A stretch of 64,000 nt of DNA from CALLCD01 sp039817885 (GTDB lineage: Bacteria; Pseudomonadota; Alphaproteobacteria; Caulobacterales; Hyphomonadaceae). The notes under the pieces were generated by a model, which made no database searches, was not told the origin of the DNA, and saw nothing but the letters and a program-made list of their open reading frames with translations. Shown here piece by piece: positions 35,153 through 43,896 of the stretch. Each line of letters begins with the position of its first letter. Position 1 is the first letter of the stretch. A program made the position numbers and the translations under genes. Location: the NCBI GenBank assembly GCA_039817885.1, contig JBCBUY010000006.1, positions 12,768 through 76,767 on the forward strand, read 5' to 3'.

Positions 35153-35785
35153 ATGCGTTTTATCTTGTTCACCGCCATTTTGGGCGTACTTGCTGCCCCG
35201 ATGACGGCCTCGGCAACCGAAGAACCGCCGCACACGGTGATCATTGATGATGGCAGGTTTCAAATTCGGTCCTATGAGCCGGCGATTGTCGCTGAGGTCG
35301 AAGTGACTGGCGATATGCGTCGTGCCGGTAACGCTGGCTTTCGCCCCCTGGCAGACTTCATTTTCGGCAACAACACGGCCCGCAGCGATATCGAGATGAC
35401 CGCGCCTGTCACGCGGACCGCGGCGTCGCAGAAAATCGAAATGACAGCTCCCGTCACTCGTGTCGAAGAGGGCGAAGATACCTGGACGGTGACGTTTTTC
35501 ATGCCCGACCAGTGGACGCTGGAAACGCTGCCTGAGCCGAACAATCCCGATATCAAAATCCGCGAGATTCCGGGAGAAATGATCGCGACGATCAAATTCT
35601 CGGGGCGGGGCAGTGAAAAAGCCCATCGCCGCAAACAAGTCGAGCTTGAGGCCTGGATCCATGAGCAGGGATATCAGGCCGCCGGTGCGCCGCGCTATGC
35701 GGGATACAATGCGCCCTTCGTGCCGGGTCCCCTTCGCCGCAACGAAGTGATGATTCCAGTCGAGAAATCTGCGCCACCACGCTGA
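35153..35785 (+). CDS. SOUL-family haem-binding protein, exported
   Basis: A 210-residue protein with a signal peptide (MRFILFTAILGVLAAPMTASA) and a SOUL/HBP domain: FQIRSYEPAIVAEVEV, FGNNTARSDIEMTAPVTR and IEMTAPVTRVEEGEDTWTVTFFMP. The doubled EMTAPVTR block is a hallmark of bacterial SOUL proteins. They bind haem or tetrapyrroles; the cellular job is unclear. Divergent from the START-like gene with an 147-nt gap. Confidence 0.9.
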   Translation: MRFILFTAILGVLAAPMTASATEEPPHTVIIDDGRFQIRSYEPAIVAEVEVTGDMRRAGNAGFRPLADFIFGNNTARSDIEMTAPVTRTAASQKIEMTAPVTRVEEGEDTWTVTFFMPDQWTLETLPEPNNPDIKIREIPGEMIATIKFSGRGSEKAHRRKQVELEAWIHEQGYQAAGAPRYAGYNAPFVPGPLRRNEVMIPVEKSAPPR

Positions 35786-35946
35786 AATCCTGTTAACACT
35801 ATAATTTTCAAGGTGTTGGAAATCGCAATTGCCACCGAGGAAAACGTGATAAATTTGCTGGATTTCGAGTGCGTTAGGGGGCTTTACACTTTTCGGAAGT
35901 AATGTGAACCTACGATTTGTGTTGGATCCTCCCAGTGGCTCACTAA

Positions 35947-36711
35947 ATGCTCTATCGCGTTTTGGTTTTGGCAACGTCGCTTTTGCTTCCCGCAATCATT
36001 GCGGTGGCGCAAGATCCGGGTGCTGTGCACACCTATGAGGCTGGATCGTACATCGAGGCAGCACAGCAGGCAGAGCTGGCCGGCGGCGCGGATAATCTCG
36101 CATTTGCCGCGCGCGCTCTGCTGACAGATGCGATTGCAACCAACGTTCAGCCGTCACCGGAACGCCTTGCTGACGCACGCCGGCTGGCTGAGGCAGCGCT
36201 CGCCCTCGATGAACAACATATCGAGGGGCGCATTCAGCTTGCCATAAGTTTGTCGCTCATGGCGCGTCCGATGTCCGCTGGGGCAGCTATGCGATCTGGT
36301 CTCGGTCAGCGTGCAAGAGATATCGCCAAAGACGTCCTGCTCGACGATCCAGACAACCCATATGCCCATGCCTACCTGGCCATTTGGAATGTCGAAGTTA
36401 TCCGTCGAGGCGGCAGAATTGGCGGAACCGTCATGGGCGCAAGCATTCGCCGGGGCCGCGAACATTATCTGGCGGCCATCGCCTCCGACCCTCAAGACGC
36501 CTCTATTCATTGGCAATGGGCACGTGTTCTCACAGCGCTTAATGCCAAGAAATACAGAGACGAAATCGATACAGCGCTCGCAGCCGCCCGGTCGCAGCCG
36601 ACCGATACGGCGATCGAGGGGGTCATGCAGGACCGCGCTCGTACCATCGAGATTGCTCTGACAACGAGAAGCCGCGCAGAGGTCGAAGGCCTCGCCGCAG
36701 AGATGCTATAA
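35947..36711 (+). CDS. Exported TPR-like protein, unknown
   Basis: A 254-residue protein with a signal peptide (LVLATSLLLPAIIAVAQ) and Ala-rich helical pairs reading as degenerate tetratricopeptide repeats (FAARALLTDAIATN; RLAEAALALDEQHIEGRIQLAISLSL; LAAIASDPQDASIHWQWARVL). Probably periplasmic. I do not recognise a named family. A clean terminator follows the stop by 14 nt. Confidence 0.7.
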   Translation: MLYRVLVLATSLLLPAIIAVAQDPGAVHTYEAGSYIEAAQQAELAGGADNLAFAARALLTDAIATNVQPSPERLADARRLAEAALALDEQHIEGRIQLAISLSLMARPMSAGAAMRSGLGQRARDIAKDVLLDDPDNPYAHAYLAIWNVEVIRRGGRIGGTVMGASIRRGREHYLAAIASDPQDASIHWQWARVLTALNAKKYRDEIDTALAAARSQPTDTAIEGVMQDRARTIEIALTTRSRAEVEGLAAEML

Positions 36712-36724
36712 GACACCCAGTTCG

Positions 36725-36753
36725 ACACCCACTTTTGGCGCGGTGGGTGTTTT
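36725..36753 (+). terminator. Rho-independent terminator after the TPR gene
   Basis: An 8-bp perfect stem ACACCCAC/GTGGGTGT with a 10-nt loop, followed by TTTTA, lies 14 nt after the stop. It separates the TPR gene from the endolysin-holin pair. Confidence 0.8.
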
Positions 36754-36822
36754 ACGGGGATAGATGGCCGACTATCCCCGGGTCTATCCACCCCCCTCAG
36801 CACCGAACGTATACTCCCGTCT

Positions 36823-37254
36823 ATGTTGTTCGAGACACACAAACAGGCGTGTGAGGCGTTGGCTGAGATCTGGCGCTGGCCACACTTCTCCGTTGAAGAA
36901 CTGGCCTGCAGATGTCGGGGGCGCTTCTGCGACGGCGAATATTGGCATGACGGAGCGTTCCTTGACGCGCTTGAGATGTTGCGGGCGCAGATTGGTGCCC
37001 CGCTAAGGGTGACCTCTGGCCATCGATGTCGGCAGTGGAATGCGGCGGTTGGCGGCGCGCCGCGATCTGAACACAAGACAATTGCCGCCGACATTGCGAT
37101 CGGTCGCCATGCTCGCCATGAGCTGAAGGACGCGGCTGTGCGTGCCGGATTCTCGGGCATTGGTATGGCGCGGACATTTCTCCACATCGACCGGCGGTCG
37201 AAGCCTGCGCGATGGTATTACAAAGGAAGTGAGGCAGTATGGAAAACGTCTTAG
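36823..37254 (+). CDS. M15-family peptidase, endolysin-like
   Basis: A 143-residue zinc peptidase of the Peptidase_M15_3 type that cleaves peptidoglycan cross-links or D-Ala-D-Ala bonds. Zinc ligands are H84 and D90 (SEHKTIAADI) and H121 (FLHID, D123). It has no signal peptide, as expected for a lysis enzyme released through a holin. The RVTSGHRCRQWNAAVGG block is shared with phage endolysins. It overlaps the holin gene by 16 nt. Small, free-standing M15 genes of this type occur in prophages and in gene transfer agent lysis modules. Confidence 0.88.
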   Translation: MLFETHKQACEALAEIWRWPHFSVEELACRCRGRFCDGEYWHDGAFLDALEMLRAQIGAPLRVTSGHRCRQWNAAVGGAPRSEHKTIAADIAIGRHARHELKDAAVRAGFSGIGMARTFLHIDRRSKPARWYYKGSEAVWKTS

Positions 37255-37712
37255 GCGTTGCCGCGAGTGCGGCGTCCGGCGGGCTGTTCGGTTTGATTGG
37301 CACGGCTCTTGGCCGCGTGGCGACCTTTTTCGAGCGGCGGCAGGAACACGCCCATGAACAGGCACGATGGGCCCATGAGGGCGAACTGCTCAAATTGCAA
37401 ATGCAGGCCAATCGCGAAGAAACCGAAGCGGAGATAGCGCTTGCAGAAACGGCTGGCAGCTGGGATGGGCTCCGCGCATCCATGGCGGCGGAGGCTGCAA
37501 TCGGTGCCAGCTATCCGTGGGTAAATGCGGTGCGCGGACTGACGCGGCCCACGCTCACATTTCTACTGTGGGCCATTGCGGGGGCGATTTATGTCGGCGC
37601 AGACGCAGACGGTCGTAATGCGATCACCGAAACGGCGACCTTTGCGGCGACTGCTGCAACGCTCTGGTGGTTTGGGGATCGTGGACCGAAGCGAGGCGAT
37701 GTTAAGGGCTGA
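37239..37712 (+). CDS. 3TM holin-like protein (gene-transfer-agent holin family)
   Basis: A 157-residue membrane protein with three hydrophobic segments (about 12-30, 105-121, 130-146) separated by an amphipathic, charged region (ERRQEHAHEQARWAHEGELL). SYPWVNAVRGLTRPTLTFLLW and TAATLWWFGDRG are the blocks I associate with the 3TM holin family of alphaproteobacterial gene transfer agents. Start ATG 37239 lies inside the endolysin gene with GGAAGTGAGG before it. The 3' end overlaps the convergent S41-like gene by 11 nt. No phage structural gene is in the window. Confidence 0.78.
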   Translation: MENVLGVAASAASGGLFGLIGTALGRVATFFERRQEHAHEQARWAHEGELLKLQMQANREETEAEIALAETAGSWDGLRASMAAEAAIGASYPWVNAVRGLTRPTLTFLLWAIAGAIYVGADADGRNAITETATFAATAATLWWFGDRGPKRGDVKG

Positions 37713-39111
37713 CCCCCTCCGCATCAAAGACAGCTTGCAAGGTTGTGTCCATGCCTTGCGCATAGTCGGCATAGGTGAGCGGGGCAATGATGTCTGGTCC
37801 AAGCGGCCCTGCGGCCACGCCAAAGATAATATTCAGCCAAAAGCAGTCGCCCCAATCGGTGCATCCATGCTCCCAATCATGATAACCAGTCGTCACCCAG
37901 ATGCGATGCCCCGAATTGGGCAGCTTAAGCGCCGCGCCGCCTTCAGCCCAAAACTGCGCGAAATCGCCGACCTCGGTACCGACGACGACGCCCTGGTCAC
38001 CGGCTGCCTCCAAAACGAACGCATGGGTGACGATCGCGGCAGAGAATGTGCCGCCGTCGCTGAGCAAATAGATGTTGCCATCGGGTTTCACATAATCGCG
38101 GACCCCTTGAGCAAATTTTCGAGCCTTGGTGTAATCGCCGCCGAATGCCGAGCGCATGTCGATAACGAGATAGTCGGCCGGATCTGCCTCCAGCTGTTTG
38201 GCAAGATCTGCCAGCCATCCGGAAAGCTTGCGTTCGTCCTGATCGAGAATAAGGCGCATACGGATATAAAACCCATCGCCAGGTAACTCATCCGTCCAGT
38301 GAAGCTGATCGGGGTAGCGTCCATAATGGGCCCCAAGCTCATGATCCAGTTGTGGCGGCGTCCACGCATTCGAACTCTCGGTCTCCCGACGCAACAGCAT
38401 GGGAAGGGCAGCATCATCCGGCGAGATCACCGGCGTCGAAACCGCTTCAACAGGCAGTGCGATAAGCTCTTCGCGGCCGTCGGCGTGTTCGACGAGAAGG
38501 GAGATCTGGTCTGGTGACTGTGCGAGTCCTATGGCGTGCATCGCACCGGGGGACGCGAGAAACGAGGGTGTGTTAAAGCGGAGAAAGGCCTCGTTGCCGC
38601 CAAAATACGGATCCAGCTGATCGGCGAGATATTCGGGGCTGTAGCCGTCATAGCTAATGATCCTGGCCCCCATGAGATCCTGGTGATCACTCCGCGTCCG
38701 CACAATATGTAGGCCATCGCCAAACCAGAAAAATCGAACCGGCAGGCTGCTTAGACCCTCCAACAGGTCACCGCGATAGACGTTCGTGTGGCCGTTTTCA
38801 GACAGAGCGGCTCCCCTGGCGATGGCCATGGCGAATTCAGCTTTTGTCATGTCGCCAGCAATTGTCTGCAGACTGGCGACATAGTCCATGAATGTGGCGG
38901 TCTCCTCAGCTGAAAAGCTCTTGTCGACGGTGGGTAAGTTCAGGAGATAATCGAGATCTTGGCGTCGCGCGTCGGCTTCGCTCGCGGGTTCAGCATAGTC
39001 CGCGGATGGAATCTTCGCCTTGAACTTCCAGAAAAAGAGACCGGCACCAATCCCGCCCGGCAAGGTCAAAACGAACAAAATACCAATAAATATCAGAAGT
39101 TTACGTTTCAA
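37702..39111 (-). CDS. S41-family peptidase-like membrane protein
   Basis: A 469-residue protein with one N-terminal TM (LLIFIGILFVLTLPGGIGAGLFF) and a periplasmic region related to C-terminal processing (S41) peptidases: DYLVIDMRSAFGGDYTKA, then the nucleophile region YLLSDGGTFSAAIVTHAF with a Ser in TFSAA, and VVVGTEVGDFAQFW. No PDZ domain is obvious. I start at TTG 39111 because GGGAG lies 6 nt before it and the signal anchor follows at once; ATG 39171 would add 20 residues. Substrate unknown. Confidence 0.72.
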   Translation of the reverse strand: MKRKLLIFIGILFVLTLPGGIGAGLFFWKFKAKIPSADYAEPASEADARRQDLDYLLNLPTVDKSFSAEETATFMDYVASLQTIAGDMTKAEFAMAIARGAALSENGHTNVYRGDLLEGLSSLPVRFFWFGDGLHIVRTRSDHQDLMGARIISYDGYSPEYLADQLDPYFGGNEAFLRFNTPSFLASPGAMHAIGLAQSPDQISLLVEHADGREELIALPVEAVSTPVISPDDAALPMLLRRETESSNAWTPPQLDHELGAHYGRYPDQLHWTDELPGDGFYIRMRLILDQDERKLSGWLADLAKQLEADPADYLVIDMRSAFGGDYTKARKFAQGVRDYVKPDGNIYLLSDGGTFSAAIVTHAFVLEAAGDQGVVVGTEVGDFAQFWAEGGAALKLPNSGHRIWVTTGYHDWEHGCTDWGDCFWLNIIFGVAAGPLGPDIIAPLTYADYAQGMDTTLQAVFDAEGVSP

Positions 39112-39283
39112 ATTTCGCTCCCGATAAGCCGCTATTGCAGCATGATCCGAGGGGGCGCGGCATCCTCCCACAATCCCTCCGTTAAGCTTTGCTCAAGTCG
39201 AGGACCATCGCAAGCGATGCGCCCGCGCTGCATTTGGCCAAGGCGCTTGAGGGAGGCCCACAGCTTCGGCATAGTCTCAGGCC

Positions 39284-40285
39284 ATGAACGGTTCAATATC
39301 TCCTCAACCGTCGTCTCTCAGAGCGAGGCCGCGCGTATTCTTGCTCGGCGCGACAGGTACGATTGGTCAAGCTGTTCTGCGCGCTTTGCGAGCGCAGGGT
39401 TACAAGACAACGTGCTTTCTTCGACCCCGGACCGAGATGCCGGCCGACGTCGCCGGCGCAGATGTCAGATATGGCGATGTGACCGATTTGTCCTCGGTGA
39501 TTGAAGAGGGCTTTCGAGGAGATGCATATGATGCCGTCATCTCCTGTATGGCATCTCGCTCAGGCGTTCCGAAGGATGCCTGGGCCGTTGACTATGCAGC
39601 ACATAAATCCGTGCTTCAGGCGTCAATTTCGGTTGGTGTACAGCACTTTGTTCTATTGTCCGCGATCTGCGTCCAGAAACCCGAGCTTGCGTTTCAAGAA
39701 GCAAAGCTTGCTTTCGAAGAGCAATTGATCGCATCCGGACTACCTTATTCCATCGTCAGGCCAACTGCGTTCTTCAAGTCGCTGTCTGGACAGGTTGAGC
39801 GGGTTATGGCCGGCAAGCCCTATCTGCTCTTCGGAGATGGTCGGGGCACGGCTTGCAAACCGATCAGCGACGGGGATCTTGCTGATTACATTGTTGGCTG
39901 CTTGACGGATCCGGACCGTCACAACCGCGTGCTACCGATCGGCGGTCCCGGGCCCGCGATCACGCCTCGCGAGCAAGGCGAGGCCTTGTTCGAGCTGCTC
40001 GGTCGCGACCCGGCATTTACGAGCGCCCCTCCCTGGTTGATGGATGCTGTTGCCGGTACACTCGGTGCCCTCGCGAAGATTGTGCCGCCACTCAGAACCA
40101 AGGCGGCTCTGGCCCAGATCGGCAGATATTACGCTAAAGAATCAATGCTGCTTCTGGACCCTAAAACCGGTCTCTATGATGCCAACGCCACACCCTCGAC
40201 AGGGTCGGACACTCTGTTCCAGTATTATGCTGAGCTCGTCGCGGCGGGGGGTGAGGTCGAGCGGGGCGAACACAAAGTCTTCTGA
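39284..40285 (+). CDS. NmrA-type reductase, BciA-like (8-vinyl reductase family)
   Basis: A 333-residue atypical SDR with Rossmann motif LLGATGTIGQAV. Its C-terminal block YYAKESMLLLDPKTGLYDAN and GSDTLFQYYAEL strongly recalls BciA, the divinyl chlorophyllide 8-vinyl reductase of green sulfur bacteria and some phototrophic alphaproteobacteria. No bacteriochlorophyll gene is nearby, so it may act on another substrate. It is alone between the S41-like gene and putA. Confidence 0.78.
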   Translation: MNGSISPQPSSLRARPRVFLLGATGTIGQAVLRALRAQGYKTTCFLRPRTEMPADVAGADVRYGDVTDLSSVIEEGFRGDAYDAVISCMASRSGVPKDAWAVDYAAHKSVLQASISVGVQHFVLLSAICVQKPELAFQEAKLAFEEQLIASGLPYSIVRPTAFFKSLSGQVERVMAGKPYLLFGDGRGTACKPISDGDLADYIVGCLTDPDRHNRVLPIGGPGPAITPREQGEALFELLGRDPAFTSAPPWLMDAVAGTLGALAKIVPPLRTKAALAQIGRYYAKESMLLLDPKTGLYDANATPSTGSDTLFQYYAELVAAGGEVERGEHKVF

Positions 40286-40368
40286 GTGCATCGGAATTCA
40301 GACTTTTCTGTTTGGCGAATTGGGACAAAAAGAGATTATAGCGTTCGTTCAGTTGAGTGAGGACCACA

Positions 40369-43300
40369 ATGGGCAACATGGAAGGCTTGCGCGCACGCAT
40401 TAGCGATTGGCATCGCGCCCCCGAAGACGAGATCATCGATCGGCTGATCGAGGACGCAAGCATTGGCGTTGAGATGCGGGCTGAAATTTCGGCGGCGGCG
40501 GAAGCCTTGGTCGTCGAACTCCGGGAGACCTCCAGTCCAGGGTTGATGGAAGTGTTTCTCGAAGAGTACGGGCTCTCAACCGATGAGGGGGTGGCGTTGA
40601 TGTGCCTCGCCGAAGCGCTTCTCCGGGTTCCAGATACGGAAACAATGGACGCGCTTATCGAGGATAAGATTGCGCCATCTTCCTGGGGGGAGCATCTTGG
40701 GCAATCAAGCTCCTCTTTGGTCAATGCATCGACATGGGCGCTTATGCTGACCGGGCGGGTTCTGGACGACGAGAAGTCTACGGGTATTGCCGGCGTGCTC
40801 CATGGCGCAGTGCGGCGACTGGGTGAGCCGGTCATTCGAGCCGCCGTTATGCGGGCCATGAAGGAGCTCGGCGCGCAATTTGTCCTCGGGCAGACGATCG
40901 AGGAAGCGATGCGTCGCGCCGCGTCGCTCGAAGCGCGTGGATATACCTATTCCTATGATATGCTTGGTGAGGCCGCCCTTACGGAGGCCGATGCTGAAGG
41001 GTACTTCATTCAGTACAAGGAAGCTATGGGCGCGATCCGTGGAGGTGCATCCCACACAGATATTCAGTCCAATCCAGGCATATCCATCAAGCTCTCAGCG
41101 CTTCATCCACGCTACGAGGCGGGTCAGCGGGCTCGCGTCCTGAAGGAGCTGGTTCCCAAAGTGGTTGAGCTGTGCCTACTCGCAAAGGCTGGCAATATCG
41201 GCTTGAACATCGATGCAGAAGAGGCGGCTCGGTTGGAGCTGTCCCTTGATGTCATCGAAGCGGTATTCTCTGATGCGCGTCTGTCTGGTTGGGAAGGGTT
41301 CGGTGTCGTGGTTCAGGCCTATGGCAAACGCGCTGCGCCTGTCATCGACTGGCTTTATGCGCTGGCCGAGGCCCATGATCGCCGGATCATGGTGCGGCTT
41401 GTCAAAGGGGCCTACTGGGACAGCGAGATCAAATGGGCGCAGATCGAAGGGCTTTCAAACTTCCCGGTATTCACCGCGAAGGCCGCAACAGATGTCTCCT
41501 ATATGTGCTGTGCACAGAAGCTCCTGTCACTGACGGATAGGATCTATCCGCAGTTTGCAACGCACAATGCGCACACGATTGCGGCTGTTTACAAATTAGC
41601 GGGAGGTGCAGAAGGCTATGAATTTCAGCGTCTCCACGGCATGGGTGATGCCATTCATGATACTGTACTGGCGCGCTACGGCGCGGCTTGCCGCATATAC
41701 GCGCCAGTTGGCGTGCATGAGGACTTGCTCGCCTATCTGGTGCGCCGGCTTCTGGAAAACGGTGCGAACTCGTCCTTTGTAAATCAAATTGTCGACGAGG
41801 ATGTGCCACCGGCGCTCATTGCGGCTGATCCGTTTGAAAGCATCGAAGATTGCAAGATCGGCTGCGGACCCGGCGTGTTGTTGCCGAGCAATCTCTTTCA
41901 ACCTCGACGATCAAATTCCAAAGGCTGGGACCTCGGCTATGCGCGCGACGTGGCAGAGATCGAGGCTGCCCAGATCCAGTTCCGTGACGCACAGTATACG
42001 GAAAGACTGACCACTGACGAGCGGAGGATCGTCAGTCCCCACCGACCAGAGATACAAGTCGGAAGAATAGGTGACTGTTCTGCGAGCGATGTGGTTGACA
42101 CGATCGGCCACACATCGCCCTGGCGCACAGTAACCGCAAGAGAGCGCGCAGATATTCTGAGGCGCGCCGCCGATCTCTATGAAGCGAATTTCGGTGAGAT
42201 CTTCGCATTGCTCGCGAGAGAGGCTGGAAAGACCCGGCCTGACGCGATTTCGGAGCTGCGTGAAGCGGTCGACTTTTTGCGCTATTATGGGTCAGAGGCG
42301 GAGCGTCGAGACACCCGGGAACCAATTGGCCTGTTCGCCTGTATTTCACCTTGGAACTTTCCTCTCGCGATCTTCACGGGCCAGGTGGCGGCCGCGCTGG
42401 CCGCCGGAAATGGCGTTTTGGCAAAACCCGCCGAAGCCACACCGCTGATTGCAAGCCTTGCTGTGCGCCTTCTGCATGAGGCCGGTGTGCCGGAAGATGT
42501 TCTTCGATTGATGCCCGGGGAGGGCACGATTGTTGGTGCGGCGCTGACATCTGATCCGCGCATTGGTGGCGTCTGTTTTACAGGGTCGACGGCGACGGCA
42601 CAGGCGATTCACCGATCAATGGCGCAGCATCTAGGGCCCGGCGCGCCGCTGATTGCAGAGACAGGCGGTCTCAATGCAATGATCGTCGATTCAACAGCTT
42701 TGCCTGAGCAGGCGGTGGGCGACATCGTCCATTCGGCTTTTCAGTCGGCCGGTCAGCGGTGTTCGGCCCTCCGTGTGCTGTATTTGCAAGACGACGTAGC
42801 GGACAAATTTCTGGAGATGCTGTTCGGTGCGATGGATGAGTTGCGTCTCGGCGACCCCTGGTATTTACAAACGGATATTGGCCCCGTGATCGACATGGAT
42901 GCCCAAGCCAAAATCGATACCCACATAGCAGAGGCGAGACAAAGCGGCCGTGTGCTGAAGGAGATGGCTCGCCCGCAAACAGGATCATTTGTCGGGCCGA
43001 CGGTGATACGTGTTGACGGTATTCAAGACCTCAAAGAAGAAGTGTTTGGACCGGTGCTGCACGTGGCAATATTCGATCCTGGAGATTTGGGGCGCATGAC
43101 CAATGCAATTAATGCCAGTGGCTACGGTCTGACATTTGGTCTGCACACCCGCATAGATGACCGCGTCGAGGACATTACACAGAGCATCCGTGCTGGGAAC
43201 ATATATGTTAATCGCAACCAGATTGGTGCGGTTGTCGGGTCGCAGCCGTTTGGTGGCGAAGGTCTGTCGGGTACCGGCCCCAAGGCCGGTGGACCTCTTT

Positions 43301-43896
43301 ATCTCGACCGTTTCTATGCTCCGGACATGGGAGATCAGGGTGGTCAACCGTCCGGGCCTATTGTGCGTAAGGATGAGCTGCAGACAGCACTCAACACGTT
43401 AGCAGATACCTCGATGACACGTCTGTCCTCTGAGGATTTGCCGGGTCCAACGGGAGAATCGAACCGCTGGTCCATTCTGCCACGTGGTAGGGTGCTCTGT
43501 CTTGGTCCGGGTGCTGACAAAGCGGTGCGTCAGGCCGAGATAGCCGAGGCGCGAGGGTGTGCTGCGCTGAAAGTCGCCGACGGCGTGTCTGATGGCATCA
43601 GCGGACACGTTCTTTCAGAACATCTGACATCACTTGTAGACATTGATGTTGTGGTCTGGTGGGGCGATGGCGAGACGGCGGGAGCGTATCGTCGGGCGCT
43701 TGCTGCACGCAGTGGGACGATTGTTCCCCTCGTGACCGGCACAAACCTTGAGGATTATTGCTTGCGGGAGCAGCACATTTGCATTGATACAACCGCGGCC
43801 GGCGGGAACGCGTCTTTGCTGGCTGGAGCGGAGCCGGTGACCGTAAAACGTTCCGACAGCGAAACCGGAAAAAGCCGCAATCTGGAGACGGCTTAA
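40369..43896 (+). CDS. putA: Bifunctional proline dehydrogenase/P5C dehydrogenase PutA
   Basis: A 1175-residue enzyme oxidising proline to glutamate. The PRODH barrel (about 150-470) shows MVRLVKGAYWDSEIK, EFQRLHGMGD and RRLLENGANSSFVNQ. The aldehyde dehydrogenase domain (about 520-1010) has catalytic Cys in SAGQRCSALRV and Glu in ETGGLNAM. There is no N-terminal ribbon-helix-helix DNA-binding domain, so this PutA is not its own repressor. A C-terminal domain of about 170 residues follows. Start ATG 40369 with GAGGAC upstream. The stop overlaps the convergent pyrC-like gene by 4 nt. Confidence 0.96.
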   Translation: MGNMEGLRARISDWHRAPEDEIIDRLIEDASIGVEMRAEISAAAEALVVELRETSSPGLMEVFLEEYGLSTDEGVALMCLAEALLRVPDTETMDALIEDKIAPSSWGEHLGQSSSSLVNASTWALMLTGRVLDDEKSTGIAGVLHGAVRRLGEPVIRAAVMRAMKELGAQFVLGQTIEEAMRRAASLEARGYTYSYDMLGEAALTEADAEGYFIQYKEAMGAIRGGASHTDIQSNPGISIKLSALHPRYEAGQRARVLKELVPKVVELCLLAKAGNIGLNIDAEEAARLELSLDVIEAVFSDARLSGWEGFGVVVQAYGKRAAPVIDWLYALAEAHDRRIMVRLVKGAYWDSEIKWAQIEGLSNFPVFTAKAATDVSYMCCAQKLLSLTDRIYPQFATHNAHTIAAVYKLAGGAEGYEFQRLHGMGDAIHDTVLARYGAACRIYAPVGVHEDLLAYLVRRLLENGANSSFVNQIVDEDVPPALIAADPFESIEDCKIGCGPGVLLPSNLFQPRRSNSKGWDLGYARDVAEIEAAQIQFRDAQYTERLTTDERRIVSPHRPEIQVGRIGDCSASDVVDTIGHTSPWRTVTARERADILRRAADLYEANFGEIFALLAREAGKTRPDAISELREAVDFLRYYGSEAERRDTREPIGLFACISPWNFPLAIFTGQVAAALAAGNGVLAKPAEATPLIASLAVRLLHEAGVPEDVLRLMPGEGTIVGAALTSDPRIGGVCFTGSTATAQAIHRSMAQHLGPGAPLIAETGGLNAMIVDSTALPEQAVGDIVHSAFQSAGQRCSALRVLYLQDDVADKFLEMLFGAMDELRLGDPWYLQTDIGPVIDMDAQAKIDTHIAEARQSGRVLKEMARPQTGSFVGPTVIRVDGIQDLKEEVFGPVLHVAIFDPGDLGRMTNAINASGYGLTFGLHTRIDDRVEDITQSIRAGNIYVNRNQIGAVVGSQPFGGEGLSGTGPKAGGPLYLDRFYAPDMGDQGGQPSGPIVRKDELQTALNTLADTSMTRLSSEDLPGPTGESNRWSILPRGRVLCLGPGADKAVRQAEIAEARGCAALKVADGVSDGISGHVLSEHLTSLVDIDVVVWWGDGETAGAYRRALAARSGTIVPLVTGTNLEDYCLREQHICIDTTAAGGNASLLAGAEPVTVKRSDSETGKSRNLETA

